Positions 41,162 through 52,271 of a stretch of DNA of 64,000 bases are shown here, in pieces (within the stretch, counting starts at the first letter, position 1; every line of letters begins with the position of its first letter). The stretch lies in contig OY723237.1 in NCBI GenBank assembly GCA_963210315.1, forward strand, positions 2,418,001-2,482,000. The letters run 5' to 3'. Made by a program: the position numbers and the translations under genes. This stretch comes from Rhynchopus euleeides. Taxonomy: Eukaryota > Euglenozoa > Diplonemea > Diplonemida > Diplonemidae. The notes under the pieces were generated by a model. That model had not been told where the DNA came from. It made no database searches and saw only the letters and a list, made by a program, of their open reading frames with translations.

Positions 41162-44100
41162 ATGGGGTGCACGGACAGTAAGGAGAAGAAGCCGCCGCCG
41201 GCACGCAAGGCAGCGCCACCTGCCAAGCCGCCCGCCAGCCCCACTCCAGCATCCCCTGCCAGCCCTGCCGCGGCTAAAGCCGCAAGCCCGCAGCGTGATG
41301 GCGACAAAGAGACGCCGCCGAATGGGGAGGCGACTGGGGGCGAGGCGAAACCCTCCGGCACGGAGAACGAGCAGGTTCTGCCCGACAAGTGGCTGGTGTG
41401 GAAACCCCCCCTGCACGACCTCGACAAGGACGCCACCGTGATGACGACAGGCATGCGCCCCGTCCTCCGGTCCGGCAGGTCCTCCGCCCGGCAGCCCAGC
41501 AACTACAACGTGCACACGGCACCCCTGCATGACGACGAGCTGGAGACCCTCTTCGGCAGCATGCAGGGCAACGTCAAGCAGTATGCGCGAGCCCTCTCAG
41601 AGATGGCCCCCCCGTATGGCTACGAGGTGGTGCGGTCTAACGGGAAGGTGTACTTCCGGAAGGCGGGTGACCCGGAGGGGTCCATCGAGCATCCGTTTGC
41701 GGCGCACTTCCGGAAACGCATCTATGAGGACTCCGTGCCGCAGCCGGTGCCCGAGCCGGAGGTGAAGGGGCACCAGCATAAGCTGACGCCGAAGACGTTT
41801 GCCACGCCCGCGCGGCTGTTCGTGTCTGACGGGGAGGCGAATGACAAGGCGGCGGTGGATTACAACGAGATATTCCAGGACCTCTGGTCGCAGTCACCCT
41901 TGCAGCCCGAGCAGTTGAAGGAGCGCGAGGTGAGCATGCTGGTGCTGCTGAAGAAGTTTGAGGAGGATGCGGTGGAGGCCGCGATGGAGTTTGTCCACGA
42001 GACGTCGACGACGAACCGGAACCAGAGGGTGCGGAAGGGGAACCTGCTGCTGTCCTATCAGAACTCGTCGAAGGCGATCCGACAGTACGGCGGGCGTGCC
42101 TACGCCGTGAAGATGCACCAGCACGAGCTGATGGGCATCCGGTGCGTCATGTCGTCCGACCTCCGCACCCTCCACCTCCCCCTCACCTGCACGGTGCACT
42201 ACATCGGCAACAGGGTCACCGTCGCCGCCGCGGTCCCCACCGGCGAGTCGAAGGTGCTGGGCCCTGACGACCTCACCCTTGCACCCCCCAAGCGAGGGTA
42301 CACACTCAGTGAGGAGCCGCAGTCGCTGCTGGGCATCGTCGCGGCAGACTACAGGCTTGCCCCCCACCACGTCCCAGGGCAGGGCGAGCCGCTGATCACA
42401 CACGGCGCTGCAGCCAACGAGGTGCGGAAGGGGCTGGACGGGCGGATGTACGTCACGCAGAGCTCCCGCATGATGCCCCCGCTCCCCATGGCGCAGGTCA
42501 ACGCGCATGACTTCCGCCCGGAGTTCGTCAAGGTGTACCGGCAGGGGGAGGGGCTGGAGCACTTCATGACGGCACGCGAGGAGGAGCTGGTCGCAGAGAT
42601 GAAGAAGTATCAGGTGGAGGAGTCCATCCAGTTCTTCGCGGACTGGCTCACCTCGCCGCAGGGGACGGAGGCTGTTGGGGATGGGGCGGACTTTGCGGAC
42701 GTCTTCCATCACTTCGGGATCAACATCTCGCGCATCAAGATGGTGCACGACGCCATCGAGGCGAAGAAGGGCATTGCATCGGAGCTGCGCGAGCAGCGGT
42801 GCAAGAGCCTGCGCACCGAGATGCTGGCCCGCGGCTTGAAGGCGCTGTTCAGAAAACGCACCGACACGGCAGACATGCTGTCGGAGTTCCTCGACGACCC
42901 CAACGCGCTGCTCAACCCCGTCACCACGGAGAAGTACGGCTGGGACCTGCTCAACCCCCGCATCTCCGTGCCGGTGGAGGCTGTGCTGCTGCGCGTCTCT
43001 GCCCTCATGACCTCCATCATCCAGTTTGAGAAGACGAGCGACGGGCGCGTCAAGATCACCGAGGTGGTGCTGAACAAGGAGTCCATGACGGAGCTGAAGA
43101 TACTGCGCCCGCTGCAGTTCGTTTACACATATGCCAATGGGTACACAAGGCTCCGCCCCGAGATCATGCGGGCGCTGAACCCGCGGCAGGCCAGCACGCA
43201 CATCAGCAGTGACGCCCTCAGCATCGAGGCTGTGGAGAGCGACTTCCAGAACGATGCGGCGTGCATCGAGGCCCTGGCGAGCTCTGTGCTGCTGAAGGAT
43301 GAGATCCCGCAGTTTGCAAGCGATATACTGCGCCGCCCGCCGGAGGATCAGGGCATGCTGTGCAACCTGGCGCACGAGTCGGGCATCAACCTGCACTTCC
43401 TGGGCGTGGTGCTGTTCCACCTGCTGGAGTGGAAGGATGACGGCGACTGGCGGACCGTGCGTGACACGACGACAAGCCACCCCGTCGCCCTGCAGATGGT
43501 GCTGACAGAGATCCTGGCGCGCACCTTCTGCTCCTCGTTGGAGGATGCGCTGCAGGGTTGCTCTTATGGCGCTGCCGCCACCAAGACACGCGAGCAGCTC
43601 CAGCGGCTGCTGGATGACCAGGACTGGATGTGGGACAAGGCGCGTGAGAAGTTCTACTTCAGCAAGCAGGTGCAGGCGGCGTGCGACTTCCCCCCCGCGT
43701 CTGGGCTTGTGGGGCGCTGCTGCCAGCTTGTGGGGGCGGTGGTCGTGATGAAGGCGCCCGACACGGTGGGCGATGTGATGCTCCAGCCCGTCGCCAAGAC
43801 GCTGTCCCTGCCCCCCCACCTCAAGGCGCTGTGGCTGGTGGAGGAGGAGCAGGCGATTGACGTCAACATCCTTCCCGCCATCGAGCACCAGCTGGTGGAC
43901 CGTGTGGCGGCACGGCCCAAGCAGCGTGAGACTCTCGTGCCTCTGCTGGCACTGCTGTCCCTGGTGTACCAACGCTGGGGGCGTGAGGACGCGGAAGCAA
44001 AGCAGCAGGAGCTGCACGACGTGCGGCAGCAGCTGGTGGACCTGACGCAGGCGGGGTCCATCGAACACGCGGATGCGAACCTGATGATGGGTGACTACTT

Positions 44101-47100
44101 CCGCTCCATCAACGACGACAAGAAGGCGTCGTCCTTCTACGGCAACGCCTACCGCATCTACGACAAGCTGCTGGGGAAGCAGCAGAACACTCTCGACGCA
44201 GCTCTGGGCATGGCGATGACCCTCAGCATCTCAGGTGAGGACCGTGACGCGCTGGTGTGGTTCGAGTTGTCGCGCAAGCTGGCGATGGACCTGAAGGTGA
44301 GTGACGAGAAGCTGCTGGAGATCGAGACGCTGGCAGGCGAGTGCTGCGCCCTGCAGGGCAAGCACGAGGATGCTGTGAAGTACTACACGCAGGCCATCGA
44401 CCTGATGCGCGAGCTTCCCAACCACGAGGAGATCGAGATCGCGCGCCTGCTTGAGGCGCGTGCCCGTTCGAAGTACAGCCTCGCGCAGTACTCCGATTCG
44501 GCAAACGACTTCCAGACCGCCCTCGCCATCTTCTACAAGCAGTACGGCATGGACTGCACGGAGATTGCCGACATCTCTGTCTGCCTGGGCCAACTGCAGG
44601 GCTTCCAGAACAAGCTGCAGGAGTCGAAAGACTCGTTCGAGGTTGCCCTCCAGATTTATGAGAAGGCACATGGCCCAGTATGCCTCGCCGCTGTGCGTCA
44701 AGCGTTCCACACCCGCCCCAAGAAACCCTCACGAGTGCATGTCCAATGTGTCGTGGCACTTCCATTCAGCAGCTGCTGAAGTATCAAGGGTTATCGTGCA
44801 CCACACCCCGACACCCCGACACCCCCCCGAAGAACCTTGCACCCCCAGCACCCCGCCACCGCCACCCTGCCACAGAACTCAGACGAGTCACGGATGCTTC
44901 TCACCGACCACCTGGCACCCTGCTACCAGAAGATGGGCCAGCAGAGCCAGCAACACAAGTGCCTCCTGCAGGTATGTGACGCAGCGGGCTTTTGTCCCCG
45001 TCTTTCCCTGCATGGCTCGTGCCTAGTGGGTAGGTATAGTGCGCCCAGGCTTTGTGGTGTGGGAAGTGGGATCATCAGCAGGTGATCCCTGGGGGTCATA
45101 CCTGCCACACACACACACACACACACACACTTCCACGCCAACCGCAGGTGCTTCTGATGGACAACCCTGAGGATAGCCAGCCCATCGCCACGAAGTACTT
45201 CGAGGTATGCAGCTTGCCGTCTGGGTCCCCGTTGTGCACCACGGCACCACCCTGCAGATCGCTGTCGCCTATGAGAAGGAGAAGTCGACCGATCGGGCTG
45301 TGAAGTACTTCCAACTCTCCCTCGCAGCACTGCGCAAGCTCTACGGCGATGACCACAAGCATGTACAGAAGTGCAAGCAGTGGCTCGAACACCTCGGCGG
45401 CGTGTATGCCCAACCACACCGCACCACACCTGGGCTTGGCTTGGAAGCACTCACCACACGTCTCTCGACCTCGAGAACCTCGGGCACCCACGGGGCTGCT
45501 GTTCCAACAAAACACAACTTTCGGCAGCATTTGGTTTTGTTGTCTTGTTGTTTCTCTGTCACTTCGGGCACAGATACCGTATACGTAAATATTATGGAAC
45601 GTAAATATTATGGAACGGGCCCATTTTTGCCCGGTCCGTTCCATAATATTTACGTTCCAAAATATTTACAGGGCCAGTTGGGGACTCAGTGGTGAGGATG
45701 GCTTGCCTCAGGAATCGCACGAAAAGTGCACGAGTAGGTCCCGTCAGGGACTCTGTATGCCGTCCGATCACCTGGTCCAAGTCCCCGAGTCGCAGAAAGC
45801 CCTGTAAATATTATGGAACGAAAAAAATCTGGAACGCCAACCCACCAGCGTTCCAAAATATTTACGTTCCATAATATTTACGTTCCATAATATTTACGTT
45901 CCAAAATATTTACGTATACGGTATTTGATGTGCGTGTTTTGATCTTGTCGTTGCTTTTATCGGGAATGCTCTTCATTACTCACCATCTTCGGGCTGCAGT
46001 CGTTGTCATCTCCGAAGCCTTCGTTCTTACTGCGCCCCCTCCACCCTCCCTGATATTTATTTGAATTTGTTTTTGGCAGCCCAATGCCTGACGGAAGAAC
46101 AGACACAGCAGCCCGCATTGCTTCCCTCAGTCAACCTGATCATGGCAGGTTCTCCCACATCCACGCAGCCCCACCACCACCACCACCTCCTCCTCACAGG
46201 GACCCCAGCGTGCGGCCGCCCATCAAAGAGGCGCCTGCGTGCGTGTCGCCGCGGTACCACCCAGTGGATGGAGACCGTACGGGGCAGGGCAGCCAGGTGG
46301 CGAAGCCACAGCGGCGCAACTCCATCGTGTTGGAGAAAAGCAGCTCGAACCTCGGGGGCCCGAAGCAGTCGGGCACCGGCACGTCGCCACAGGGCTTCTA
46401 CCTGGTGCCGCCGAACCCCGGCGGTGGCCGCTCCATCAGCGGGAGGGCGAGCCGGCGGATGTCGATGCTGGACAACGGGTCGCGCATCGTGCGGAAGCGC
46501 AGCTCCTACAACCCACTGCCCATCCCGGAGCACATCGCCAAGGCAAACGCCGCAGCCAACGTCGCCTCGGGCGCCACCCTCACCGTTCCTGGTGCTGCGC
46601 CGGCACGCCCGCCCGGCCTGGAGGCGCCGCAAAACACCAACATCTCGATGCCCGTCATCACAGGGCCCAACGGCGACTCTGAAGCCGGATCCCCTTCTGC
46701 GTATGAGTATGCGTTTAGCCGTGCACATCACACATGTTGCGTGGGAGGTGGCGGCGGTGGATGGTGGCGGTTCCACGGAATGGGAATTTTTTTTGTCAGT
46801 CCGGCGGAGCCCAACTGGGTAAACTTTCTGTGCCTTTAGCTGGGCCGTGCGTCCCCCACTCACACCACTTCATCAGACCGGGGAGTGGTGTACACAAAGA
46901 GTGGGGTCTGCGTTCCAACGAAACATTTCGTGCACCCCCCCCCCCCCCCCCGCACACCCCCCGCTCCACCACACTGCACCCACCCACAGCGGCGAGCCAC
47001 GCACCATCCGGTCGATGCTGTGCAAGACGGGCTTCGGTACCTTCCGCAACATCCAGTTCGCCAGAGTAGAGGGCAACGACGAAGACAGCTCCTCAGATGG

Positions 47101-47107
47101 CGGGTAG
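41162..47107 (+). CDS. CLU/TPR-like protein with N-terminal MGC lipidation motif, six exons
   Basis: Exons are 41162-44677, 44876-44971, 45148-45204, 45258-45403, 46080-46706 and 46990-47107. Donors are GTATGC or GTATGT, acceptors CAG, and the phases match at every junction (about 1519 aa). The donor of exon 5 could also be 46700/46701 without changing phase. I chose the ATG at 41162 because it gives MGCTDSK, a myristoylation/palmitoylation signal. An Ala/Pro/Lys-rich linker is followed by a WW-like stretch (GYEVVRSNGKVYFRKAG, about 152-168). A region like the CLU domain follows (about 325-470; GLDGRMYVTQSSRMMPP, FRPEFVKVYRQG), then a long helical part. Kinesin-light-chain-like TPRs run from about 974 to 1270 across exons 1-4, and a Pro-rich, basic, acidic-ended tail ends the protein. 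CLU proteins act in mitochondrial positioning and mRNA binding; membrane-tethered scaffold is my inference. Introns 4 and 5 hold transposon DNA. Confidence 0.85.
45503..45573 (+). repeat. R1 fragment in intron 4
   Basis: TTCCAACAAAACACAACTTT and CGGCAGCATTTGG match 18031 onward. The fragment is cut on its right side by the TA-flanked MITE. Confidence 0.7.
45577..45921. mobile_element. TA-flanked MITE in intron 4
   Basis: The ends CCGTATACGTAAATATT are inverted, with TA directly outside both (45575-45576, 45922-45923). Copies of AAATATTATGGAACG repeat in inverted arms at each end. At 345 bp with no frame it is non-autonomous. It sits within the R1 fragment, so it is the younger insertion. Confidence 0.8.
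46785..46935 (+). repeat. R1 fragment in intron 5
   Basis: CTTTCTGTGCCTTTAGCTGG and CCGGGGAGTGGTGTACAC match 17940-18015 closely. This is the 5' part of R1, whereas intron 4 holds a more 3' part. Confidence 0.8.
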
Positions 47108-47611
47108 GCTACCCGGCAACCACCCTCCTCGGCCACCCGGGAGGGGCGTGTGGGGGTGTGTGCGGATCGGCGCGGCAGGCCTTGCCAAATGCCTTACCTT
47201 GGCAGCACTGCTGCACAGCAAGACGGCATGGCATAGCGACCCGCGACACACATTTATATCTTGCTATGCCATGTGGTGCCGGGTATACCAAGGCCCCCCC
47301 ACACACAAACACACCCTCCCCTGGGTGAGCGTATACACACACACATGGCACTCGAATCGGACACACTTCCCTTGGATGCAGAGCGGATGATGGGCGAGAG
47401 GTAAGGGCGAGGGGTTAAAATATATATCACACTGTGCACCTTGCCTTGCCCTGCCTTGCCATTTTCTCGACTCTGCGACGCTACCCCCCACACACACACA
47501 CACAACACTCGGCCCGGATGATGCAACTTGCCTCCCCACCCACCCCGCCCCCCCCTCCCCTGGACCCCTCCCCCCCGACGCAACCTCCTCTCTTCGTCGT
47601 CTGTTCGTCGC

Positions 47612-47650
<39 letters not shown>

Positions 47651-47852
47651 GATTCGACACCGTGTGCCGCTGGCGTGCTGCTCTCCCTGAAGCTGCCCCT
47701 CCCCCCCCCGGAAGCTCCAGCCAAAGCAGACGGCACGTCGGAGGGTCCCGCTTTCTCGTGGTCTCGCCGTATCTCTCTCACTCTCTCTCTCTCTCTTCAC
47801 CTACCCCTCTCCCATCCCCTCAACGTACGATCCGTGCAGCTCCCCCGCACAA
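47108..47852. other. Intergenic, (CT)n and poly-C tracts
   Basis: No gene is seen. It includes a (CT)n microsatellite at about 47620-47646 and pyrimidine-rich strings. The downstream 135-bp array follows. Confidence 0.5.
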
Positions 47853-48395
47853 CAAAAAACCCCGTATCCCCCCCCCCACTGCTGAACACTGCCCCCTACC
47901 CTACTTTGTGGGGAAATGGGCGACAATGGGACAGAACGGGTCTGTGTAGTAGCCTAGCTCTCGCAGTGCCTGTGGTTGTCGACACCAAAAAAAACCCCGT
48001 ATCCCCCCCCCCACTGCTGAACACTGCCCCCTACCCTACTTTGTGGGGAAATGGGCGACAATGGGACAGAACGGGTCTGTGTAGTAGCCTAGCTCTCGCA
48101 GTGCCTGTGGTTGTCGACACCAAAAAAAACCCCGTATCCCCCCCCCCACTGCTGAACACTGCCCCCTACCCTACTTTGTGGGGAAATGGGCGACAATGGG
48201 ACAGAACGGGTCTGTGTAGTAGCCTAGCTCTCGCAGTGCCTGTGGTTGTCGACACCAAAAAAAACCCCGTATCCCCCCCCCCACTGCTGAACACTGCCCC
48301 CTACCCTACTTTGTGGGGAAATGGGCGACAATGGGACAGAACGGGTCTGTGTAGTAGCCTAGCTCTCGCAGTGCCTGTGGTTGTCGACACCAAAA
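47853..48395 (+). repeat. Four tandem 135-bp units
   Basis: Four units that look identical, plus a partial fifth. Each holds CCCCGTATCCCCC, CTACCCTACTTTGTGGGG and GTTGTCGACACC. Because 135 is a multiple of three and the unit has no stop in one frame, a 400-codon open frame (47528-48730) runs through the array. I regard that frame as incidental, since its flanks are C/T-rich DNA. Confidence 0.9.
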
Positions 48396-49415
48396 AAAAC
48401 CCCGTATCCCCCCCCCCCCCCCACTTGCCGCGAGGTGTTTGTTCTGCCAATCTCGACATGGCCGTCGTACCCCCTCTCTCCCCCCCACGTTTCAGAAGGC
48501 TATTTTTTTTCGGGACTTTCTTCACATTGTGTGCGGGCAGGCCCGATGGACCACTCCTACCGCCTACACCCCCCCCCCCCCCCCCCCCCACTCTCTCTTC
48601 CCTGTCTCCCTCTTCCCCAGCAGGTGGCATGCCGTACCGTCCTTGCCTCCTTGGGTGGATGAAAGGCTCAGAAAACACGGTATTATTTGCCGGAGTGAAA
48701 AGGAACCAACACGGTGGCCTGGTCAGCTGACTGACCAGGTTTTGACCAGGTCCAAATCTGACCAGGTCATGACCAAATCTGACCTGGTCATGACCAGGTA
48801 TGACCTGGTCATGACCATGTCATACCTGGTCATGACCAGGTCATTTTCACCCATTTTAACCGGGGGGAACATGTTGAGTGGCCAAGCAGGGGGAACAATT
48901 CGCATATTCCGGACTCTCTCCGGCCGTTGTGGAAAGTATGGGTCAAAAGGGTTCAACCATACCCCGAGTCGAGAAAGAAGTCGAAGCTTGAATCATGTTG
49001 GACACAAGGGGAAAATGGTCAAAATTGGCCCAAAATTACCAAAAAAAATGAGGCCCCCTGCCCAGGTTCCCTGCCCACCTGGACGCACTCAAGTGCCTCA
49101 CACCGGGTCCCTCCCCCTGGTGGTATCCCAAAAAAGTGTCGAGGAGGTCTGCATCATCCCAGGCCACGCAGAAGGCGTCGAAGGGCCGCCAAGGGTGGTG
49201 TGGAGGAGAAGGACGCAGGGCCCAACACCCTGCTCTCCTTCGTCAAGCTTTACATTGAAAAGCGGAAGGGCGGCGAGCTGTTTCACAGCAGCCTCGCGGC
49301 GCTGTTTGAAAAGCCATCGCACCACCCACTGACAAGGAGTGGGGCAGGAAGCTGACACAGAGTGAAGAGGCCGACAAGAACAAGGCCAAGACACTGCCCG
49401 CAGTCTACTCCATGC

Positions 49416-49958
49416 ATGTCTCTGGCAACACGCGTCGGAGGCGGCATGAAGCGCCTCACGAGCGCCGACAAGAACTCGTCCGAGTACGAGGTGCTGACGG
49501 AAGCGGGGTGCTCGGATGAGGTGCTGGGAACCGATATGAAGAGGCTGCCCACCGCTCAGAGCGCGGTGGGCAGTACTTCTTCGAAGGCAGCTGATAAACA
49601 ACTGATCCCGAACGACGGATCGGTCATGACTGTCACGGTCATGAGGGACCTGCCCTACAAGAGCGAGGTTCCGAATGGTCTGCACGCCCGAACGTTCATT
49701 GTGGCGGTGGGGGCAACGCCACAGGCAACGCAGGGGCAGGGTGTCGTGACCATCGACATCCAGTTGGTGAACGCGGCGATGAGGCAGGCGGTGGTGACAA
49801 AGAAGCCCGACCAGTGGGCGTGCCTCAACGTCGCCGTGAGTGACAACGACAAGGATGCTGACCCCGCTGGACCCGCTGGACCCGAGCATCCCGATGCAAG
49901 CGAGGACGAGGAGGACGAGAGTCCCATCGGCAGTGCCGTAACGGTTGACCACATCTGA
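49416..49958 (+). CDS. Transposon-encoded acidic-tailed protein, unknown family
   Basis: 180 codons from the first in-frame ATG inside the second long-TIR element. It has a basic N-terminus, a middle MTVTVMRDLPYKSEVPNG followed by a hydrophobic beta-like stretch, and an acidic tail DASEDEEDESPIG. No recognised domain. Related coding-like sequence precedes it (about 49200-49350) in another frame, so the original protein was probably longer. Confidence 0.4.
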   Translation: MSLATRVGGGMKRLTSADKNSSEYEVLTEAGCSDEVLGTDMKRLPTAQSAVGSTSSKAADKQLIPNDGSVMTVTVMRDLPYKSEVPNGLHARTFIVAVGATPQATQGQGVVTIDIQLVNAAMRQAVVTKKPDQWACLNVAVSDNDKDADPAGPAGPEHPDASEDEEDESPIGSAVTVDHI

Positions 49959-49975
49959 TTGTGACACTTTTCAAA

Positions 49976-50084
49976 GGGGGTCTTCGCTACGGGGTGATCG
50001 TCAGTGCATTTTGGTGCCTTTCCTGTTGAATTGGCTGAAAACTGACGAAGATTGACGAAGGATAACGACTCAGCGAAGACCCCC
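49976..50084. mobile_element. MITE-2 copy with 3-bp duplication AAA
   Basis: The ends are GGGGGTCTTCGCTA and CAGCGAAGACCCCC, with AAA on both sides. It is nested in the second long-TIR element, directly after the stop codon region of the acidic-tailed frame. Confidence 0.8.
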
Positions 50085-50125
50085 AAAGAGTGTAAAAGAA
50101 TGGAGAAGGGAGTACCCTGCCTTGA

Positions 50126-50430
50126 ATGCCTCAGGACCCTCAGGATCCTCAGAACTGCCACCTATTTGCTCTCTCCGACGAAGCGTTCGAGAGGGAGAAT
50201 GGGGAGAGGAAATTGCGGGCCAGGACAACATCTGCTCGTTTCCGGGAGAGGGACCTGATGGTGTTCGAGCTGGCAACCTATGCCCCCGCGCCAGTTTCGG
50301 CAACGACCCCGCAAGAATTTTCGTGTACCCTTTTGCAATACAATGTCATATCGTTGTGCGGGAAGTGCATGACAGCGGGTCCCGTATGGATGAAAAACTT
50401 CGATTCGTTTCGGCACCGTCTCAGGACTCT
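50126..50430 (+). pseudogene. Relic of the zinc-finger transposon protein
   Basis: HLFALSDEAFEREN...RERDLMVFELATYA aligns by eye with HPLALSDEELERGN...AERDLLLFEMQR of the protein at 8716-9738. The similarity stops after about 90 residues, and the C-terminal fingers are not recognisable here. An acidic run (DDNEDPEEEEEGEE) in a later frame near 50610-50670 may belong to the same decayed region. Confidence 0.55.
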
Positions 50431-51121
50431 CGGTAGCAGTCGGGTAACCCCTGTCGGCCCGATCGATTCGCTCGGCAAGTGTTCCGATGGCTGGTTACTG
50501 ACTGGCGATGCTGCCTGCAACACGCGGTGGTCTCCGTATTTGCCTCTGCGACAAGCAGCCGCCAATCCACACCCAGGATGCGAAGGACGGCGTGTTAGGC
50601 AAGGCAGCACTGGCCTGTGAAGCCGACGACGACAACGAAGATCCCGAAGAAGAGGAAGAAGGAGAAGAATGTGAAGAAGCGGAAGAAGGCAGAAAGCTGC
50701 TGATCATGAAGTTTCGTCGCCGACCCCACCCTCCCCTCCCCCGCCACCCCCCTGCACTGCAGCATATTTTATTGGTAATTTTGGGCCAATTTTGACCATT
50801 TTCCCCTTGTGTCCAACATGATTCAAGCTTCGACTTCTTTCTCGACTCGGGGTATGGTTGAACCCTTTTGACCCATACTTTCCACAACGGCCGGAGAGAG
50901 TCCGGAATATGCGAATTGTTCCCCCTGCTTGGCCACTCAACATGTTCCCCCCGGTTAAAATGGGTGAAAATGACCTGGTCATGACCAGGTATGACATGGT
51001 CATGACCAGGTCATACCTGGTCAATGACCAGGTATGACCTGGTCAAGATTTGACCAGGTTTTGACCTGGTCAGGGTCTGACCAGGCCACCGTGAAAATGG
51101 CTGGGGAGGGGGGGGGGGGTA

Positions 51122-52269
51122 GGGGGGGTCAAATGGGGGTGACAAACACGATTTTTCAAAAAACCGGCGCAGAGGCCCCAAAGCCCCCGTAAACCCTCCA
51201 AACCCCCCCAGATCGGTCCGGAAACCCATCGAACCCCACTTTTCCACCATTCCGGGCACCTCAGGTGCCCGAATTGGGGTACCTAAATTTTGTGCCACCG
51301 TTTGGTACCGGACAGTGCCACTGTGTGGGAGGTTGGAAAAGAAAATGCCCCAACACACCACATCTGAGGGTTGCAATGCATGTTGCTTGCCAACCACGTC
51401 ATCCGGTGGGTGTCAGGCGCTATGTAGGTGGCATGAGCCAGGTCTTCGATGAGTTCTGGCTTGTATATGTACCTCCCTGCCTGCGGCACAGGCACTGCCT
51501 TTGTCCCCCACACCAGCCACAGAGAGCGTATTGTACTCGGTCCACGGTTGCTGATTCATTGTGATGCGTTGTATCCTCGAGTGAACGTCACACACTAGTG
51601 GCACCACCACCCGCCATCCGAGAGCTGTATTGACTTTGCGCCCTTCCGTTGCATTCACCTCGCCACGCATATTGCACCGTTCAGTACCAGTGCTCTTGGG
51701 CCAGGCAAAGTAGACCGCAGCAACTACCAATTCTGGCACAATGGGTACCACGACAGCGCACTTCGTGTGTTCCCGGAATGTACAGCTCGTGTTGCAACAG
51801 TCGTTGTCAACACATCCCGGTTGTGGAGCACTGCTGCACAGGAATCACACGACCATCTGGACTTGTTCCGTACCTACAGGCAGCCTCCCGGTGCATGGTG
51901 GCAGGGAGGTACATATACAAGCCAGAACTCATCGAAGACCTGGCTAATGCCACCTACATAGCGCCTGACACCCACCGGATGACGTGGTTGGCAAGCAACA
52001 TGCATTGCAACCCTCAGATGTGGTGTGTTGGGGCATTTTCTTTTCCAACCTCCCACACAGTGGCACTGTCCGGTACCAAACGGTGGCACAAAATTTAGGT
52101 ACCCTAATTCGGGCACCTGAGGTGCCCGGAATGGTGGAAAAGTGGGGTTCGATGGGTTTCCGGACCGATCTGGGGGGGTTTGGAGGGTTTACGGGGGCTT
52201 TGGGGCCTCTGCGCCGGTTTTTTGAAAAATCGTGTTTGTCCACGTAAAAGGGTGGCATTTGACCCCCCC
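51122..52269 (-). mobile_element. TA-flanked TIR element T3, inverted copy of T2
   Basis: 1148 bp, the reverse complement of 23730-24876 with few differences. TA lies outside both ends (51120-51121, 52270-52271). It starts 29 bp after the second long-TIR element ends, within a G run. Confidence 0.9.
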
Positions 52270-52271
52270 TA

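Larger units (their letters stand above)
48710..51093 (+). mobile_element. Second long-TIR transposon, TGACCAGGTCA-repeat ends
   Basis: The ends CACGGTGGCCTGGTCAG are inverted, with arms of about 330 bp that carry repeated TGACCAGGTCA palindromes and then a shared unique block (48860-49050 against 50775-50960). AA lies just outside each end. Inside are a degraded 5' frame, the frame at 49416-49958, a MITE-2 insertion and a relic of the protein encoded at 8716-9738. It is the same family type as the element at 7233 but older or more decayed inside. Confidence 0.85.

Noticed and set aside
47528-48730. 400-codon protein with four 45-residue repeats
   Set aside because: The frame exists only because the repeat period is a multiple of three; the flanking parts are C/T microsatellite translation with no start context or domain.
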